From contig NC_081407.1 in assembly GCF_030272615.1 (NCBI RefSeq), forward strand, positions 145,084,897 through 145,148,896: a DNA stretch of 64,000 nucleotides, in the 5' to 3' direction. The stretch comes from Cryptomeria japonica (lineage: Eukaryota > Streptophyta > Pinopsida > Cupressales > Cupressaceae). The notes beneath the pieces are model-generated. The model had not been told where the DNA came from and ran no database searches. It saw only the letters and a list, made by a program, of their open reading frames with translations. Below, in pieces: positions 52,072 to 63,456 of the stretch (within the stretch, counting starts at the first letter, position 1; the number at the start of each line of letters is the position of its first letter). The position numbers and the translations under genes are program-made.

Positions 52072-54371
52072 TAAGTATAAGCATCAGAAGAACTGTTATT
52101 ATGTTGTTGATGAAGGTGTTACAGATGAAGAATCAGAAGGAGATGAAGTAGTGTTTATTGCTATTAAAGAAGATGGACCAGTACCTGTTAATTCCACAAG
52201 TTGCACTTTTGAGGAGAAAGCTTTAGCTTCTAAAGTTGAAGAGAAAGATGAATGGGTGATTGATAGCGATTGTTCACATCATATGACTGATGATAAAAGT
52301 AAATTTGTGAATATGGAAAGGTATGATGGTGGAATAGTAAGATTTGGACATGACAAAGCCTGTGCAATCCGTGGTAGAGGTTCTATTTCCTTTGATGGTA
52401 AGCATAACACTGATGATGTCTTGTATGTTGAAGGTTTGAAGCATAATCTTTTAAGTGTTGGACAGATGGTTGACAAAGGTTGTGATTTACAATTCAAGAA
52501 TGGAAAATGAAAGATCCTAAATGCCTCTAGTATAGAGATTGCATCTGGAACTAAGACTGAAGGTAATATCTTTTACCTAAATGCTAGTGAGAAAATTTGC
52601 TTGATTGCTCAGATTGATGAGAGTTGGTTGTGGCATAAGAGAATGTGTCATGTTCAATGATTAAGATCAGTTCCACACAAGTTGTTAGAAATATTCCAAA
52701 AATTGTTAAGCCTGCTAATCCGATATGTAAATAATGTCAAATGGGTAAGCAAACAAAGTTTCTTTCAAGAGAAAGCAATATACATCTGATGGATTGCTAG
52801 ATCTTGTGCATACTGACCTATGTAGACCTGCAAATGTTAGAAGTGTGCAGGGTGACAAATATTTTATGTTACTAATTGATGATATTCTAGGATGATGTGG
52901 GTTGTCTTTTTTAAGGAGAGATCAGCAGCATTGGACAAATTAAAGATATTCAAATCAAAGGTTTAGACTAAGATAGGATTGAAGATGAAATGTCTGAGAT
53001 TTGGTAGAGGAGGAGATTTTTTTTCCAGTGAGTTTGATTCATTATGTGAGAAGCATGGGACTAGAAGACAATTATCTACTCCTAGAACCCCATAGCAGAA
53101 TGGAGTTGTTGAAAGGAAGAATAGGATTGTCTTGGATGTTGCAAGGACTATGTTGATTGAAGGAAATGTTCCAAAGATGTATTGGAGAGAAGTTGTTAGC
53201 ACTATTGTTTACACATTCAACCAAGTTCATATAAAAGGTGATACCTGTAAGACTCCTTATGAGCTATGGTTTGGTATGTTCCTACCGTGAGATATTTCTG
53301 AATTTTTGGTAGCAAGTCTTATATCAAGAAAGATGAGGATATTGGGATTTAATAAAGGTACTGCTGATAGTAATTTGTACTTTAAGATTGAGAATGATAA
53401 CATCTTAATTGTTGAAGTCTTTGTTGATGATATTATCTTTGGAGGACATGATAACTTGAGCATGAAATTTGTCGACGATATGCAAAAATAATTTGAGATG
53501 CCTATGATAGGAGAGATGAATTTTTTCTCAGGTTTGCAGATTTCATAGACTAGAAAAAGTATTTTTATATCTCAAACTAAATATGTGAAGGAATTATTGA
53601 AGAAGTTTGGGTTAGATGACTCCAAACCAGTTGGAACTCCTATGGTGACTGGCTGCAAATTATCCAAAAATGATGAATCTCTGAAAGCTAATCAGTCTTT
53701 GTAAACATTTATGGTTGGTGGATTGCAATATCTTACTCAGACTAGATCGGACATTATGCATGTTGTGATCATGGTTGCTAGATATCAAGTTGATCCAAAA
53801 GAGAGTCATGTCACTATTGTGAAAAGGATATTTAGATACTTGAAAGGGACTGTAAATTATGGTTTTTGGTATCCGAGGAATGATGATCATGTTATGTGTT
53901 TACACTGATGTTGATTGGATTGGTGATGTTGATGACCGGAAGAGTACCTCCGGTGGTGCTTTCTTTTTGGGTAAGAAATTGGTTTCATGGGTGAGTAAGA
54001 AATAGGATTTAGTTTCCCTATCTATTACTGAAGTTGAGTACATTGTTGCTACCAGTAACTGCACTCAGGTAGTGTGGATGAAGAAAATGTTGAAGGATAT
54101 TAGAGTTATCTATGATAAGCCTACTGTCATATATTGTGATAATTTCAGTGCTATCAATATGTCAAAGAATCTGGTGCAACATTCAAAGACTAAACATGTG
54201 TCAATCAAGTATCATTTCTTGAGAGAAAAAGTTAGTAAAGAAGAAGTAAAGTTGGAATATGTATCTACAAAGGAACAGATTGTTGATATTTTCACTAACC
54301 CTTTGCATGTAGATACATTTGTCTATTTGAGAGACAATTTAGGGGCATCTACCCCTCTTGATGAGAACTAG
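52072..54371 (+). pseudogene. Copia C pol relic
   Basis: Protease EWVIDSDCSHHMTDDKSKF (catalytic Gly replaced by Asp), VLYVEGLKHNLLSVGQMVDK, pre-integrase SWLWHKRMCHV, integrase (HTDLCRPANVRSVQGDKYFM, LRFGRGGDFFSSEF with the second Asp region altered, NGVVERKNRIVLDVA). Near 53340 the integrase tail GSKSYIKKDEDIG joins straight to the end of RT (NKGTADSNLYFKIEND, then EVFVDDIIFGGHDNLSMKF), so about 1 kb of RT is deleted. RNase H follows: RKSTSGGAFFLGKKLVSWVS, IYCDNFSAINMSKN, KHVSIKYHFLREKV. There are many stops. Confidence 0.88.
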
Positions 54372-54699
54372 GTGCATTGAGTTGCATCAATCTGGTGGAC
54401 TTCACAGTCTTACCCTTTAATCCAGGTTGATGAGTTGATTCTTCTACTTAGCCGGAGTAGTCAGTTTGTGTTTCAGATGATCAAGGGTGAGTTTATCTTA
54501 AGGGGGAGATTGTCCTTCTCATAGGATGAATTTTGGGGAGAGAAGCATAATCTGTATTTTGTCTTTGGCATTGTTGTCAAAGGGGGAGAGAAGCATGTGA
54601 AAAACTGCTTTATTTGCTTGATCTTAGGGGGAGTTTGTTGGAGATATTTTCTTTCTTTTCATTGATTTTTTTTCACATTCATATGTTGCCATCAATGCC

Positions 54700-54711
54700 A
54701 AAGGGGGAGAT
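54700..54711 (+). other. Copia C polypurine tract
   Basis: AAAGGGGGAGAT before the LTR start TGTTAGACATTG. Similar purine runs occur at about 54512, 54579 and 54627. Confidence 0.8.
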
Positions 54712-56068
54712 TGTTAGACATTGTTACTGCTAGGATATGTTGTTGTTATTGATGTCAACATATTCCTGCTCAGGTGATTGCAAATTGGTTTATTGGGATC
54801 ATGGTTTGGTATATGGAGTATTTCTAGTATCATTATATTCTTCTATATTGGTTTCAGTGATCCGGAAAGCTTATTTGATCATATCATATGATCCGGTTTT
54901 GCAGTTTGTTTTTCTGATCAGTGCTTTGCGGTGTTCAGTATTTTCTTCGGTATATTCTGGTGTGATCAGATCTTGAGTTGAGATTTTGGGAGATTGTTTG
55001 GGATTATCTTGTGTATCTTCGTTTTAGATGGTTAATGATTTGGTGCTCCACATGTTATCTTTTCTTCGTAACAGTTGTTGTTGTTTGAGTATTCTTAAGG
55101 TTCAGATGTTGATCGACGAAGATTTCATAAGTGGTGTTGGTATAGCTATTACTGATGAATCTAACATGCTTGCTGGTGTTTCCTAAATTGTGTCCCATTT
55201 GTTTTGATGATCCGCATTGATTGTTGTGTGATTTCTTGGTGATTTTGTTGAACCGGTAATGTTCTTCGTGTTATGTGGTTTTCCTAGTGGTGTAGCACGT
55301 TGCGGTTGATCTTGGTGTGATTACCAGTGGAGATGGGCATTTGGATATTTGATTTAGGACCATGTTATATCATGTATATCATTATATTGGTCTGATGGTC
55401 AATCTTTGTATCATGTGATGTAATTTTATAATTATGAGTTGAGGGTAAATAGTCGACCTTGTTGTCAAGGTTGATGATTTGTATAAATAAGTGATATAAT
55501 CATGTAATTGAGGTATCAAGGTTGTGTTTGTATTGTCAAAGAGTGTTGTATGTGGAAATAAGTGATTCGTCCTTCAACATTGTGATTGAGGAGAGATTGG
55601 TGTTGCAGAGCAGACAATTGTGCTTAACCGGAACTATCATCAAGCATTTGGAGATGCTATTCTTTCAGTTGATTTCTTCTGGATTGTAGTCCAATCATTT
55701 TGTAAGTTAGCGAGACTTCCTTGTAAGGTAGTGAACCTTCCCTAAGGGTTGTAGCCTTCCGGGTTATTATATCTTGAGTTGTAAGCTCTAGGCATTGTTC
55801 CTAAATGTTGGTGCATTCTCCATTGTAATATTCTCACATACTACTACAGAGTATCATCTTATTGTAGGTAGCTTCCCACCATGGTTTTTCCCTTAACCGA
55901 AATTTTCACGTCAAAATCTTGGTGTTGTGTGTTGTGCTATCAATTTGTTTATCTTTGTTGTAGTTGTGCTTTATTAGATTTATATTTGTGGTTGAGTTTA
56001 TATATCCGGTGGAAAACTGATTCACCCCCCTCCCCCCTCTTAGTTTTCTCTCCTTGTTGTTGCCAACA
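54712..56068 (+). repeat. Copia C 3' LTR, 1357 bp
   Basis: Starts TGTTAGACATTGTTACTGC and ends TTGTTGTTGCCAACA. The last part has the CACCATGGTTTTTCCC leader block common in SIRE-type LTRs. Confidence 0.8.
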
Positions 56069-56421
56069 GTCCCTCCCAAGTTGGACAGAGATGGCTCAAG
56101 GAAGTTAGTCTCTCTCCAGATTGGGTTAATTGGCCCAAGGAAGCCAGTTCCCGTCAAGTAGACAAAATGGCTCAAGGAAGCCAATTGGGAGAAATGACTC
56201 AAAGAAAACCAATCCATCTTAGATATTCCAAAGTCTCAAGGAAGCTAACTTTTCCAAGATGGGAAATGGCTCAAGGAAGCAAATCCCACTAAGTACATTT
56301 AGCATTGCTTTAATTTATATGATTATATATTAGTACTACTAATCTTTGTGTAGATTCATCCATGAAGAAGACAAAGAAGAGAGGATTTGCTTGAGGACAA
56401 ACAAATTCCAGAGGGGGAGAC
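56069..56421 (+). other. 3' end of a gypsy internal region with minisatellite
   Basis: Contains six diverged copies of ATGGCTCAAGGAAGCCAA or similar (56089-56285), then GATTTGCTTGAGGACAAACA and the polypurine tract CCAGAGGGGGAGAC at 56408-56421. The GCTTGAGGACAA...GAGGGGGAGA arrangement is common at the end of plant chromoviruses. No pol motifs are left. Confidence 0.65.
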
Positions 56422-58392
56422 TGTCATGTCCCCATTCGAGACCTCAGAACAATAATATTCAATATATGATTAAATAAGTTTTAATTAAAGATTTCAACTT
56501 ATTATTAAAGAATAAGAAACAATTGTAATTCAATAAGACTAAACCTTCCATCAAAGGGAGACTTAGGGAACCATATTCGAGCAATAGTCAACATCCAATC
56601 TGAATGGATACAGCAGCAATCCACTGATAACAATGCTCATTAGAATCGACATGATCAAACTAATTGGACCCATAAACATCAAGTAATCTTCAACCGCCAA
56701 TACACAAGATGAATGATCATATCTATAAGCCAAGCATCAAGCCGTTAAGTTATATGACGGGATAATTAATGATGAGCATCGAAATTAATCATGAAAGACC
56801 AATCAATGTCCCTTAAGTAATCTTCATCCATTAAATAATATGAAAGAATATGATTGATATTTAGGAAGGGCTACAGACATGAAAGGATACGTCTATTCCA
56901 GATGAAGAGATGCCATCGTTTCGTATAATGAGATATTTAATAAAGAACCATAGTCAATAAAAAGGGGGAGAAACACCATCGATCGGATCAAATTGAACTG
57001 TTATTAAATCACAAGTAGTAACATCGTTGTTAGTGGTGGTATGCATGGGGACATTGCAAGTGTGCAGAAGATTATGGTCGACTTCCTAAGTACCCAAGTC
57101 AATAATGATGACAGAGAACTGATTATCCTATGTTTGACAGTTGTGACTCCATTAGAAACATACAAAGTAGAATCTGTTATCAGAGGATTGCGATTATTAC
57201 ATCCTACAGATCTATTTCGAGTGTATGTTGTTCCAACGTTCTCACCATGCAGTGTCTACATAACACGGCAATCTTAATCTCAATATGGAGACAGTCAATA
57301 TCAGACAAGGTCGACTTTATGAACAGTCGACTCCATTCATGATTAAGAAGGTGATAATCTCATTAAGGAGCAACGAATAAGAGTGTTAAGGTGGAATGAT
57401 TAAATGGAAGTATACTACTGTAAAAGGGATACGCTTTGGTCAGCAAGTAAGAGAAACAATTCACAACATGAACATACGAATGAATTACCAAGTCTAACAA
57501 AGGAGACATTATAACAAGGCGCTTAATATGAAGGCATGAAGGGCTTAGAAGTTTAGACAAGGCTTCCTTAATAGCACTGTTGACTTCTTATCAGGTCAAG
57601 TGATTAAGGTTAAAGAACAACATTGATATTGTAAAGTGTATACATATACTAAAGCAGCAACTAGATCACAAGATATGATCAGATTAAAGATGTGAAAGAT
57701 TGAGCAATTTGAAGATGCCTTGTCGTGAATGATTAAGTCAGATTCAATGGTATGATTCATTATGCAAAACATTAAGACAAACAATGATCATGGAAAGACA
57801 CGAACATTAACAAATCGAGATTCATTCATGAAGAGGTACGATCGGATTTGAAGCGAGGGGTGTCATTGGTTCTAAAAGACAATAATTAATATTATCTTGC
57901 ATGTTGTGTTTAAGATAGGGATGTTTCTCTTCCCAAGCAAGGGTTGCATCCATTGAATCTTACAAATAAGGAACAAATTCATTCCACAGAAGCATCAATT
58001 GTGGTATTGGTCTTCTACTTGTAACCTTAGCGGATCGGTTCTCTTGAGCATCATTTGCTAGTGGCATAAGAGGTTGCATATTAAAAGGATTTACATCAGG
58101 AATAGCACCTCCATTGTTGTAGGCTTTTATAGTCAAACCCGTAACAACAATCAACCCTCTCCATTAAGGATTGAAGAAGATTATCAGCATAAATCCATTG
58201 TCAAATTAGGGAAGGCTATCAAGATAATAACTATCTCACAAATTAGTTTTTAGGATTTTTAAATTAAATATTGTAATACAATATCTTTATTTTTGATAGA
58301 ATTATATTTATTGATAGATTACAATTCTCACTTTAAGTTGGAATCGTTGTCTCGGGACTAAATTATGATGAATCCCAAAAAGGGACATTACA
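56422..58392 (+). repeat. Gypsy 3' LTR, 1971 bp
   Basis: Starts TGTCATGTCCCCATTCG after a polypurine tract and ends AAAGGGACATTACA, so its ends form a 12-bp imperfect inverted repeat of the TGTAATGTCCCC type. No coding content. Confidence 0.75.
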
Positions 58393-59232
58393 GATAAGTA
58401 GATAATAAACATGCATAAAGATAAACACAATGAACACAAGATAAATTGTGGGGAAAATCATTTTGAGTGAAAAAACCCACACTCCAAAAGCACAATACTT
58501 TGTATTCTAGTAAACATATTCTTACAATACAATATCAACACTTAGCTTCTTCAATAGGAGTCTACAACTAACAGTCCACAATCTGGATTAATTCTAGTAA
58601 CATAACACTTCACCTACAAACATAACATAACTAATACTCTCCAAGGCTACCTTTTATAGAGAAATGTAACTCAAGGGGAAGCTTCTAGATGAAGTTACAA
58701 GATGGAGTCGTGCAAACCATTTGGCCCTATTTTCCGGCCACCAAAAAGCATACAAATGATACATGTACTCCTCCAAATGACTCCTCATTCAAACCTCCTA
58801 AGTTGGGCACCCAAAATTTACTGTTTGGAGGTATGATAGATGCTCTTACACATCTACAACTATCACAACTTACAACACTTATAGTTGTAAGAGAATCTGT
58901 CATAAATGACTATTATTAGTTTATTCTCTTACAACTTGTCATAATCTAACTTAGGCACCCACCTTCTCCATGCAAAAGGCATCTCTTGCCACTAGTCTAT
59001 TATGTCATATAATCTATCACAACACAACACTTGTCAAGATCCTCAAAGTGTGATGCCTACATCCACATGTGCATCATATGTGTCATACAATCACCACCAA
59101 GTAGGATGCCACCTAGCCTTTAGGTCCCACTAGATGACTAGACATATGTAGGCAATTAATTAATTAAAATAATAAATAAATATGTCAAAATCAATATTAG
59201 GATTTGCAAAGGTTTAGACATCGTAATCCCAA
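58393..59232 (-). repeat. Truncated copia-type LTR
   Basis: Read on the minus strand it begins TGTTGGGATTACGATG, has TATA-like CTCTATAAAAGG at about 58655, and then the leader TTTTTTCACTCAAAATG and TTTTCCCCACAATTTATC. The CA end is missing where the gypsy LTR stops at 58392. Confidence 0.5.
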
Positions 59233-60353
59233 CAGGTTCTTGGGAAGAACGTAGTGGAGATCCATAGTGATACCCCATGTTTGGATCTATGTAAGGTCTT
59301 TCATCACCCTTCGTTGGTTGATGACCTATATTTTGTTGAGAAGAGTGTTGTTTCTTCTCCTATTGTTGTTATTTTTTCTTCATCTCCTATCACAAAGGTT
59401 AATTTTTTATGGTTGGTGTAGATTTACCTTTTGAGTTTGTTTTTCAAGGCAATTGTGTGGAGGTTGCTTTCCCTCTTATTATTCTTGCTTCTCCTAAAGT
59501 TTTTGAAGAACTTTTTAGTAAGCCAATTTACATGTTGTATGATGTTGGTGCTTCTAGCTTGTTGAAAGGAATTGTTGGGTCTTTTGGAGAGGGTGATTTC
59601 CCTAGGGTTTCTACAAGTGGTTGAACTAGAGGGGCATATTCAAATCAATATTCCCAATTCTCTTAGTACTCAATCGTTAAGTTGTTTTACAAATTCTTTT
59701 GTTGGGATATTTTGCGGCAATCTCTCAACATTGGTTTTTTCAGAAGATGGGTGCTTCAAAGTTGGAAACTAAGAGGTCAAGTTCTAGGCAGTTGCTATGA
59801 TGACTAATTTTCTCCTCTTTTCCTTTTCCAATCATGAGGATAGCTCAATGATTCTTCTTGAATTTCCCCTATTTTTAAGGAACCATGTCCTTTATCTTAA
59901 AATGGGTCTCCAAGTTTTGATCTAATGAATGAGAATAGTTTCAAATTTACTGTTTGGGTTAGATTGTTAGGGTTGCCTTTGGAGTTCTAGAATGCAATCT
60001 TTTTAATGATTATTGCCAATAATTCTTGGCACTGCTATCTTATTGATCCAATCATAAAGTTTAAAAATCATATTTTTTTTATATATTTTGTGTGTTTGTG
60101 GAGAAAAATAAGGTTCTCCCTACTTGGATTAGTTTTTCCAAATATGGAGCTTGGGCAGGAGATATTAAATTTGAAGACTCTCCTAGTTATTTTTCATTAT
60201 TGTTTTAAAGTGAGCCATACTACTATCAGTTGTTCAAACAACAACAAAAAATCAAGTTGTTTGGAGGAAAAAGGGATCATTCTCTTGGTACTATTGAGGA
60301 GTCTATTACTTCCTTTGAGGATGTGTGAAAAGAAGACAATAGAGGTAAATCTT
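59233..60353 (+). pseudogene. LINE ORF1 relic (DUF4283-like)
   Basis: Frame-broken + strand text matches the RNA-binding ORF1 protein of plant L1-type LINEs. It reads IVKLFYKFFCWDILRQSLNI, FRRWVLQSWKLRGQV, LLFSFSNHED and LLEFPLFLRNHVLYLKMG. Then FTVWVRLLGLPLEF and IANNS...LIDPIIKFKNHI. The WVRLxGLPLEFW motif is the strongest marker. The sequence stops at 60353, where LTR-like sequence begins, before the zinc knuckle. Confidence 0.65.
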
Positions 60354-61190
60354 TGTTGAACACACGATTGTACTGAGAGGAGGGTTGAATCAGTATAATA
60401 TTTTTTTCTTTTTAACCCTTTTAAAAACTATTTCAATTCAATTATACTTCAATTCTAAATTAGCGCATATGATAAAACAATAAGCAACACAACAACAACA
60501 GCAAGGTTTACATGGAAACCCTTTTCGGGAGAAAACCACAACCAAAATATTGATTGTATTAATTTGCTTGTTACGAAATATAGAGGCACCAACCCCTCAT
60601 TCAAAATGTAGTCACAAGAGTAACAACACTCTTCTTAATGTACAATAATTCCTTCTTCAATTTGTTGGTTGAAAATTTTGTAATCAGGGAATGATTACAA
60701 AATATTGTTTTTAGCCACAGTGTGATGAGATTGAATCTCTCCTCGCAAAGGGGAGGTTGCCTTCTTATTGCAATCTAATAACTAGTATCTATTTAACTTC
60801 TATCATGTACACTATTTTCAAGGGTGTTACAATCACTTAATTCTCTTTTTTAATAATAAGTGTTCATCTAACTCTCTTTCTTCATAATGGATTTCCTTAA
60901 CAAAAAAATATGAATTTCAAGATACTAACTTAGACAATAATAACCGATATAAATTTCAGCCAAACAAAAAATTGACTTAAAGATGTACCAGTGAATTTAT
61001 ACTAACCGAGAAACCTTTGTAAGCCCAAAGTCTTATATGATCCCTCTTGCTGATTTTTGAAACTAAATTGTAATATGTGGATAGCTCAAAGTCTTTCACA
61101 TATATCACAATCTTCTCTACTCTAAATAGATAACTTGATGTAGCATAAAGTCTCCACATTGTTATCAACCACAGATAAATGATTCACAAT

Positions 61191-61205
61191 AAAATACTAT
61201 AGCAC
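61191..61205. repeat. 15-bp TSD of the LINE, left copy
   Basis: AAAATACTATAGCAC, repeated at 62798-62812. Confidence 0.85.
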
Positions 61206-62797
61206 AAGCCTGTTAATGAGCATGCTTAGGTTAATCCAGAATGGAGAAGGGGAGAAAAGTGGAATGGTTTAGACCACCAGAAGGGTGGGTCAAAATCAAT
61301 TTTGATGGTGTGTCGAAAGGCAAGCCTAGCCCGTTGGGTGTTGGGTGGGCAGTGTGGGACTAGAAGGGTAACATTTTGGCATTTGGACCTAACAAATTAT
61401 TAGATGATACAAATAACGAAGCTAAAGTTCAAGCAATCATCAAAGCTCTCAAAGCATGGAAAAAACTAGGTTTTTCAAGATTTCAACTTGAAGGGGATTC
61501 ATTAATCATTATTAATGCCATTAAAAAAGGGCAATTAAATGCATAGCATTTGAATAAATTTGTAGTGATTTTCAAACAATTAATTGAGCCACTTTTGAAG
61601 ATTTTCAAATCTTGCATGTGGTACAATCTAGGAATGAGGTGGCAGATGCCCTATCCAAATGGACAACCTCATTTAATGTGGAGGGTGGCGAGTATGCTTT
61701 TGAATATCATTGAGATATTGCTCTTGATGTGTGGCAATAATCATATGCCATCGTCTTTGGGATGCAATAAATTCACGTAAATCTGGAAGGTGGTGGGAGG
61801 TGGATTTAAACGGACCAACTATTAAATAGAGATGAATGTGTGTAAAATTTATGAGGGTGACAAGTGACATTGTAAGCACAACATGGAGGTGACCTTCTCG
61901 CTATATACATCGAGACAACAACTTGCATTTCTAGGGAGGATCTTTGCAAAGTGACTCAAATCAATTTTCAAATTTGAGGATCAAAATTTCTTGAAAGATC
62001 TGAAGACTCTCTTGGGGAAGGTGTTCATGCAAATGCATCACAAGTATCACACGAATGCGGGTAATGTGTCCATAGTGGTGGCATGGGGTCTAGAGATAGG
62101 AAGGAAAGAGGATATTAAGTAGGTGATCAAGGCATGTGTGGGGGAGGATTGGTTGTATGGTCTCCAACCCGTGCGTGTGAGGGTTGTTCTAAGTATTGGC
62201 TTCAACCTCAAAGACGAGGAGGTATTAGAAGAAAAGGTAATTTGTTTGTTGATGTCATTCATCAAATGGAAAATTGGTGAGGATAGAGATTTAAGGCGGG
62301 CAGAATCGACGATGGAGTGGAAATTACTGGTGTAGTTTCTTCATGTGAAAGAATTGGAGGTGGTGGGTAGGCAAAGGCAAAGAAAGAAGGTGGCGGATTC
62401 ATCAAGTGGGGAAGCTAAGGAGGGCAGTGGCCAGTTGAAGGAAATTTTTCCCTAGAAGACTACTAGGTGAATGGCCCCATGGGGTGCAATGGGGTTTGAA
62501 TTTTTTGGTTTAAGGGATTTCAAATTTTGAGTAAATTTTGTAAATTGTTCTATTTTATATTGATTTAGAATCATTTTGAGCATTGTTTGTAAGTGCGGTG
62601 TATATGGTCTTTTTTGTATGTAATCGGCGATGGGGTATGTCTGATAGTGGGTATGGGGGTAGGGTTTCATGGTAGATGGTGATTCGGGGAGGATACTAGT
62701 CTTTTTTTATAACGAACCAATCAATTTTGATGGCAATGTAAATTTTGTAAACTTTTGATTTCAAATATTAATAAAATATCAATATCATTGACGCAAA
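61206..62797 (+). mobile_element. 5'-truncated LINE with RNase H, poly(A) and 15-bp TSD
   Basis: The insert begins in the C-terminal RNase H region and ends in a short A-run. It is flanked by AAAATACTATAGCAC at 61191-61205 and 62798-62812, the longer variable TSD expected of target-primed reverse transcription. 1.6 kb is left of what would be a 5-6 kb element. Confidence 0.85.
61262..61700 (+). pseudogene. LINE RNase H domain
   Basis: WFRPPEGWVKINFDGVSKGK, then a TAG in GWAVWD, NEAKVQAIIKALKAWKKLG and FQLEGDSLIIINAIKKG. This is the RVT_3-type RNase H with DG, E and D catalytic positions. An alternative frame gives the end, RNEVADALSKW (61630-61665). Downstream sequence to 62790 has small ORFs but no known domain. 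Confidence 0.82.
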
Positions 62798-63456
62798 AAA
62801 ATACTATAGCACGAAGTCTATAATATCCTATCTTTATGCCTTTTTAATCTAACAACTTCTCACAATGCACAATTTGATTTTTAAAGATATGTTAAAAATG
62901 ATATAAGAACACTCTCAGCATATAATAAAGTGCATCCAAGACAAAGATTTGAAGACAACTCTACTTCTTTATTGATAGAATTTTTCAGATTTTCACTTAA
63001 AGCACAAAGTCTTTGATAGCTCTACAATTCGATAGAGTTTTGATGAATTAGCCAAAAATATCCTTATTTACAAAGAAGCCACTCATATTTATAAAGGAGA
63101 GCTCATGAGCAAAAAGAGGGAAAATTGCAACTAACTTTGACTTATTCTATAGTAGAGTCCTATTTGACTTTGGACTTGTGTTGTTGTTACATGTAATTAC
63201 AATTTTACAAATTTCATGTAAATTGTCATAAACAAATTACATAATGCATAACTGACGACATAAAAATAAACTAAGTGTATGGAGACACGTCTTCATTATG
63301 ATCATCCTTCTTCAGAATATCTCCATATCATTGCAAGGTAGTTTATCCTTCAGAGTAATCTAGTCCCAGTGTGTAGGAATGTGCATCTAGAATGAAATTG
63401 TAGTAACAAATTGAAGAATCCCTAGAGTTCAAAAAAAAAGACATAGTAGATCAAAA

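Larger units (their letters stand above)
51912..56068 (+). mobile_element. Ty1/copia element C, SIRE/Tork-like, internally deleted
   Basis: 5' LTR remnant 51912-52072 matches 55349-55510 in the 3' LTR (54712-56068). Most of the 5' LTR, primer-binding site and gag are gone. The pol relic runs 52072-54371. The 3' region has several AAAGGGGGAGA polypurine copies, typical of SIRE/Maximus-type copias. It is truncated at the left, so no TSD can be tested. Confidence 0.82.
60354..63330 (-). repeat. LTR-like sequence split by a LINE
   Basis: Starts TGTTGAACACACGATTG and includes GGAAACCCTTTTCGGGAGAA (minus-strand copia leader). A core AGCNCAAAGTCTTT recurs at about 61020, 61083, 61142, 61202/62809 and 63000, on both sides of the LINE, showing that the two sides belong together. 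The right boundary is uncertain. Confidence 0.45.

Noticed and set aside
60354-61106. A 753-bp LTR with TSD ATCTT
   Set aside because: CACA followed by ATCTT at 61103-61111 matches by chance. The AGCNCAAAGTCTTT repeats continue on both sides of 61106, so the element does not end there.
62123-62335. 70-codon + strand ORF near the LINE 3' end
   Set aside because: It is within the LINE body bounded by the 15-bp TSD, has no domain, and a shadow ORF covers it on the other strand.
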